Positions 58,629-64,000 of a stretch of 64,000 bases of DNA are shown here, piece by piece. The DNA is from Chaetorhynchus papuensis (lineage: Eukaryota; Chordata; Aves; Passeriformes; Rhipiduridae). The stretch is taken from contig VWYX01000123.1 of the NCBI GenBank assembly GCA_013396525.1, forward strand, positions 280,625 to 344,624, given 5' to 3'. The translations under genes and the position numbers were made by a program. Under the pieces are notes generated by a model, which worked only from the letters and a program-made list of their open reading frames with translations, did not search any database and was not told the DNA's origin. The first letter of the stretch is position 1, and each line of letters begins with the position of its first letter.

Positions 58629-61600
58629 CTCTAGGGTTTTCTTCCCATTATTTGTAGATTTTGTGTTGAGCAAGTACCTTAAATTTACACTATTTGTTTG
58701 CCATATTAAGAGATACTTTTACAATTACCTAAAAGCTTATGTATAAGGCACAACTTCCTAGAACAGAGCAGAATCAGTAGTTTTATTTTACTTCCTCTTA
58801 TGCATATGAAACAGCCAAGCCAACAAATATTAAAAACCACAAGAAATCCAGTAAGGCCATGTAAATTTAATTTTACAGAATTTTCAACATTGTAACTTCA
58901 TTAGTGCTATGACCATCGCTGAAATCAATATTATATTTTATACATGCTTCAGTATTCAAAAAAATGAATCCTTGACAACTTGTGGGTTGGTTTTGTTTGT
59001 TTAAGTCTGAACAACTTTCAGCAGAGTCATAAGCAAATCTGAAAGCAAAGCTTTCCAAATCTCCACAACACAGCGTCAGCCCTTCGTGATTTGACATTTG
59101 CAGTTTTAATATAAGATCTGGCCAGAAGGTAAGGCCCTGAGAATGGCAGCAATTGCTGCCACACTGTAGTACTCTGCAAAATTTCAGATTCTTACTTTTC
59201 ACAAACTTCATCCACAAGAGTCATTCTCAGGCTCTAAAACAACCAAAGACTATACATTAGACTGAAACATTATGCCTGAAATAAATATTAAAAAACCCAA
59301 ACTTACTGCCTTTTATTTAAAGGATCAAGTTGTGTGCATTACCAAGCATAAAAATACTATGATTTTGGTTCATATCATTCACAATCTCTTGAACACTGAA
59401 GCTACAAAAAGACAACTCAACTCTGCCCTAATTAGGCTTTGTAAGTTGTATTTCCTATTACTTGAAAATATATTACTCTTGCCACATGCCACTCCCCTTG
59501 CAGTTTGACACGTTTTGTAATTCACTTATATGTGATTTTCTAAATTGTAGCATTCTTTCAGAGAAATAGCTTGAACAGTTTTCTTTTTCTACGAAGTCTG
59601 GGGCTGTACTTCTGCAATATGCTAAAACCGTTTATCCCTAACCGACAACCCCACATTGCTCCCTAGTGTGAAGCTGTGTAGGAGCAGCACAAATCTACTG
59701 AGAAAAGATTGGAAGCAGCTTGAAAGATGCATTTTCTTACCCCAAACCAGTTGTCTGCTCTTTCTTAAGTCAAGAGGAAAGGAAGAACAACAGGCTTTCA
59801 CTATAAATATTAGATTAAGCCTACCACAGGGAATTATTTCAAATAGTTCTACTTCTTTAAATCTAGAAAGGATTAGTTCTAGTTACAGGGTCACAGTTTC
59901 TAACCAAAGAATCCCATTTTCCATTTATAAAAAATTTAAAAATTTGTATATTACAAGTTTTTACCAAAAGATTGAAAAATATATCGGCATACTTCACAGA
60001 AATTGCTTCTCCTGCTGCTTTTACTAGTAACAAAGCCATAATTTAGTATGTTAGTACAGAATTTAATCCTCCATGGGAAAGAAACCAGTGGAGATTAAAC
60101 ACAAATAGGTATTCATCCTATTTGATACTGCAGCAGAATTATTTTTGGTATTATTTGAAATAAGGTGAAAAAGGTGCTCAAAAATATTGGTGTGTTTACT
60201 AGACCCACATCTCTTTAAATCTTTTAGAGAAAAGCTGTTTTTGTAAACATTTAACAAAGAACAGATGGCCTGTTTTAATCATGCGAAAAAACCTGGAGCT
60301 CACATTAATACTCCTACCAGCGACTACTGGGGCTGGTCACCTCCCTAACCAGCAGCATGGCAGAGTCCTCAGTAATTCCATTTAATTTTACAATGGACAT
60401 TTTCTCATCAGTTCCCACTGCTCGACAGTTAATCAATGCTATTAACATGCAATATCACAATGCAGGACACTCCTAAAGATCGCAGCTTATTAGAGAAAAG
60501 CGGAGATTCTTCAAGAACTCCGAAGAGTTAAAGCAATTTGTGGCACAACAGGCTACACAGCACTGTCAGTAAGAGCTGACAATGGAATTCCTTATTCCAA
60601 GGAAATAAAAAATGAAAACACTATTAGAGAAATAGAATCGTGTGTTTCTAGACTGCAACATTTCTAGAATTCGAACCTATTTTTGAGCTTCCAAACAGGT
60701 ATCACCATGACTTGAAAAATTAAAGCCTACCTGCCTGTGTTTCACAGCTGCTTACACTTTTAGAGTGTAAGCTCATTCCCCCCAGCCCAAAGCACAGAGA
60801 ACTGTCTCAAACCAGGCTTGTTACGTGAAGTAGCAAGATTGACAAGATGTAGGATTAATCCAACGAGGGTGAGCGGCAGGGAGGGAGGTTAAGGAGGAGA
60901 GTCTTTCTGTTGCTTGAACAAGAATTGAACCACAATCAACTGTACTGAAAGCAGCTGAGTGTCACTTCCCTAACAGAGCAGCAACTTGAGCCAATATTGA
61001 GCTTTACAAAGTATGAAGCAAGAGCAGCAAAGTGTGCGACGTGACTCAGCTAACTTTGTGAAATTTAAACAACAGCACCAAACAACAATAACAACAAAAA
61101 AATTTTAAAAAAATCTTTTTACCAGGGTATCAGTTCCAGACTCCATGATCTGTTCCATATTTAAATAAAGATCTACAACAACCACACTTCATTTAAATTT
61201 TCTTGAACTTTGGTTTACTAGGTTGTCTAACAGTAAAGCAAGTGCTCAGTCAGTTCCCACTGACTTCAAAATACTAACCTCTTTGGTATGATCTCCATAC
61301 AGTGGATAATCTTTAGGTAAATCACTACAGAATACTCTCAACTGCGATCCTGTTCAATTATCCCCTTCACCCTGGAGAAGTTATAACAGCAACCTGTGCA
61401 AATTCTTTTAAAACACAAAGCAGACTATATAGCATGCTTCCAGCAGCAGCTCTACCTAGTGCCACAGAGGTCACTCATTTTGAATTTGTATCCTTCCTGA
61501 CTGGCACAGTCCAAAAGGTCTTAAAAGCCATCATATAACCAAATTGCTCTATGATTCTTCCTTTCGAAGGTTAATGATAGGATTCATCCTCCCTCTGGAT

Positions 61601-63771
61601 TATTTAGAATGAACTACTCATCTTGACTAATTTGGAAAGTTTCTGTGTCATGTCTCTATACATTGCTTTGTCCCTGCAATTCTCAACTTGTCTCATGAAT
61701 ACTTTCAGCATTAGGCCTCTCTTAGTGCTCCCTCAATGTGAAGCATGCTTCATCTTTTCTAGACCTCCATAAATACTTTCCTGACATTGTCCATATGCAG
61801 AGCTCACATATCAGTAAAAACTCACAGAGTAAACAGGAATCAACACTACCTCCAAAACTCCAGCCAAATGCCAGTACCTACATTCAGCAAAAGCTGTACA
61901 GTATTTTTTCTATAGTAGGTGAAGTCCAGAAACATCCTCAAGACTACATTCACACTCGTAATTGTTTCAAAAATATGTTTTACCAATCAGCTTCTTCTCC
62001 TTTATTGTGAATGATGATCCCTTTGCTTTTCTGTGAAACTACTACCTTGAAGATGTGTATGTTTCTTTTACTGTACTATATGAAAAATACTTAGTACTAA
62101 ACTTAAAATATTTTGGGGATGATGCTGTTTATGATGCTATTTAGAAACAACTGGTATCTCAGTAATTCAGAAACCCTCCTAAGAAAATTGTAGTTCCAAA
62201 GTGGCAACTGGGATTTATAAACCAACAAGCGCTGTCAGTAATCTCTGCAATAAAGGGAAAGACATCACACCAGATGAGAATGAAAGTCCATTTTTGCAAA
62301 TAGGCTTGAAAGGAATCTAAATTTCTGGCCATACCTCTTCAGAACACAGATGAAAGTGTACAGAAAACAGAAGTTCTGTTAATACCTTCCTAGCAAGACA
62401 AAACTACTGTGCATGAAAAAAGGTAATGTTTTAGCAAAGTGCTGCAGCAATACCATTTTATTTCTTAATCAAGTCTTAGGAGAAGACAGAATAATCTAAG
62501 ATTATTCTGAGTCATCCTGCTCTGTTACTGCTACTGGAAACCTGTTAAAAACAGTACAATTACTAACAGGTTATAACTTGCTGATCCAAAGTTTTTTTGA
62601 AAAACTCTGAATCAAAAAAACTAGAATTCTGATGCCAACAGCATCCTAACAGTGGAGTGGAAGTGATTAAAACCAATCTTAGAGCCCTCTGCTACCACTG
62701 TAAAACTACTGTAATTTCTGATTTGGTGGAGCTGAAAATATCACCCAATTCCAGTATTTGGAGGAATAAAAACATGCTATGCAAAATACAGAGTTTCTTA
62801 ATTGAGTCTCAGCACAGCTACAGTAATAGAATTATTTATTTTCTGGTTATGTACTCTGTGGAGAAACACAGATTACAAAAGATGAATGATACTAATGTGG
62901 CCATCCAAAAAGCAAACATCCCATTATAATTTTACAGTAATCATATGTACTGTTTTGTGCTCACAGAAAAAGTGAAACACATTACTGAGCCTATGGAGTA
63001 TCAGCCAGTGCAACAAGTGATGACAGTTCGTTCCCAGCTCAAGAAACAACTAACTTGTCCCCAAAGAGAGCTCCTAGGTTGCTGTCCATCGATCAGAATT
63101 GACATCAGCGCCGATCAGGCAATCTCAGACAACTGCCACCCCTGCAGTAATGAAGTGTGCATGCTCCAAACTGGCTCTACATGTAAGGCATTGCAGCAGC
63201 TACCACAAGGATTCTACGTAGCTGGTGATGTGATGGTCAACAAGACAAACGTTTTGTTAATACTGTTTTTGCTAGAGACTACTTTGCAATATAGACTGAC
63301 TCAGCAGTATAAGGTTGCTCCTAATGCAAGCAGGGCAGATCCTAAATATTACACAACAGCAGCCAGACTCTCTACTCTCCATCATCACTATGTAGACTGA
63401 GGACTTAAGACTCTGGCAAGTTTTTACTAGCTCTAGCTGCAGAGACACATAGAAAGGGTGGAACAATTAAGCACTGAATTCTACTGGTAAAAGCTTATTG
63501 CTCATGTTGACAGCTTGTCCACCTCAAGCCTGCCCTCCATGCATGTCCACAGTAAAAGGAAACTTCCTTTTGTGTGTGCTCCACTATCAAGCAGAAGACA
63601 TGCCAGAACATGCCAACATATTCTACCACAGAAGCTTTGCAGAGTTTATGCCATGCAGTCTATACCACAGGTGAGAAAATGACCAGCAGGCCAGTGAGAG
63701 TCCCACTGTCAAATGGCCTCTAAGCATTTTTTTCTTAACACCTTACTTCTGAAGGGGATGCACAAGTATTA

Positions 63772-64000
63772 TGAGAAGTGGCTGAAGAAGCTTGGGTTGT
63801 TTAGTCTGGAGAAAAGGAGGCTCGGGGAGACCTTATCAGTCTCCACAGCTACCTGAAAGGAAGTTGCAGTGAGGTGGGTGTCAGTTTCTTCTCCCAGGTA
63901 ACAGATTTCAGAACGAGAGGAAATGGCCTCAAGTTGTGGCAGGCGAGGTTTTAGATTGGATATTAGAAATTTATTTTTCACAGAAATGGTTGTCAAGCAT
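63772..64000 (+). repeat. CR1 LINE fragment (cut by window end)
   Basis: Contains GTTTAGTCTGGAGAAAAGGA, GTGAGGTGGGTGTCAG and CGAGAGGAAATGGCCTCAAG, then GATTGGATATTAG and GGTTGTCAAGCAT, typical of avian CR1. It continues past the right edge. Confidence 0.93.

Larger units (their letters stand above)
56157..64000 (-). other. CHD7: CHD7 intron 2 (partial)
   Basis: At least 7,844 nt, running off the right edge. The large first coding exon (exon 2, with the start codon and Gln/Pro-rich region) is not present. Contains a T run (57375-57387), a TA microsatellite (58589-58628), a possible regulatory stretch (60290-61080) and the start of a CR1 copy (63772-64000). Confidence 0.9.

Noticed and set aside
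60650..60730. tRNA-like B-box (GGTTCGAATTC on the minus strand)
   Set aside because: The upstream sequence lacks a proper A-box and no cloverleaf could be drawn by eye.
62945..63400. 151-codon plus-strand open frame in intron 2
   Set aside because: No resemblance to any family I know, no splice or promoter context; within chance expectation for this length of sequence.
1..64000. CRISPR arrays, operons, phage or bacterial defence systems
   Set aside because: The window is spliced vertebrate DNA. No regularly spaced direct repeats, ribosome-binding sites or bacterial genes are present.
1..64000. Endogenous retrovirus or LTR remnants
   Set aside because: No LTR pair, primer-binding site or gag/pol-like translation was recognised; the only dispersed repeats identified are CR1.

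Overview
The window is vertebrate nuclear DNA, almost certainly from a bird. It holds one recognisable gene, CHD7 (chromodomain helicase DNA-binding protein 7, an ATP-dependent chromatin remodeler), read on the minus strand. Two things point to a bird: the introns carry several CR1 retroelement copies with the typical avian 3' tail, and the coding sequence is near-identical to tetrapod CHD7 while the introns are compact. I found no prokaryotic system, CRISPR array, operon or second protein-coding gene that I can defend.

Layout: thirty-five consecutive coding exons were placed by matching conserved protein sequence to splice sites. They run from exon 3 (55735-56156) to exon 37 (795-899) in human numbering, which I give from memory. 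They total 6,402 nt, or 2,134 codons, with no stop or frameshift. Exon 2 (start codon) lies beyond the right edge and exon 38 (C-terminus) beyond the left edge. In transcript order: the Lys/Pro-rich and acidic N-terminal region (exons 3-5, 43.0-56.2 kb), the two chromodomains (exons 6-11, 32.6-41.9 kb), the SNF2 ATPase (exons 11-19, 16.5-32.7 kb), the SANT/SLIDE-type DNA-binding region (exons 20-30, 6.7-16.2 kb), an acidic linker (exons 31-32), basic nuclear-localisation-like stretches (exon 34) and two BRK domains (exon 35; exons 36-37).

Non-coding content: introns range from 95 nt to 9.1 kb (intron 3), and intron 2 runs off the window. There are seven CR1 pieces, including a 48-nt CR1 tail nested inside another CR1, plus microsatellites, two clear inverted repeats, some short direct repeats and a roughly 1-kb CpG island in intron 3 (about 48.6-49.7 kb). 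The island is the most interesting unexplained feature. It looks like a promoter (CCAAT box, RFX X-box beside a CACGTG E-box) and could drive an N-terminally shortened CHD7 transcript or an antisense RNA.

At the splice level, intron 33 is a GC-AG intron, exon 32 has a NAGNAG acceptor, exon 34 has a tandem donor, and exon 6 is in-frame with a weak acceptor. Statements about conservation and human comparison rest on memory of the family, not on any alignment run here.
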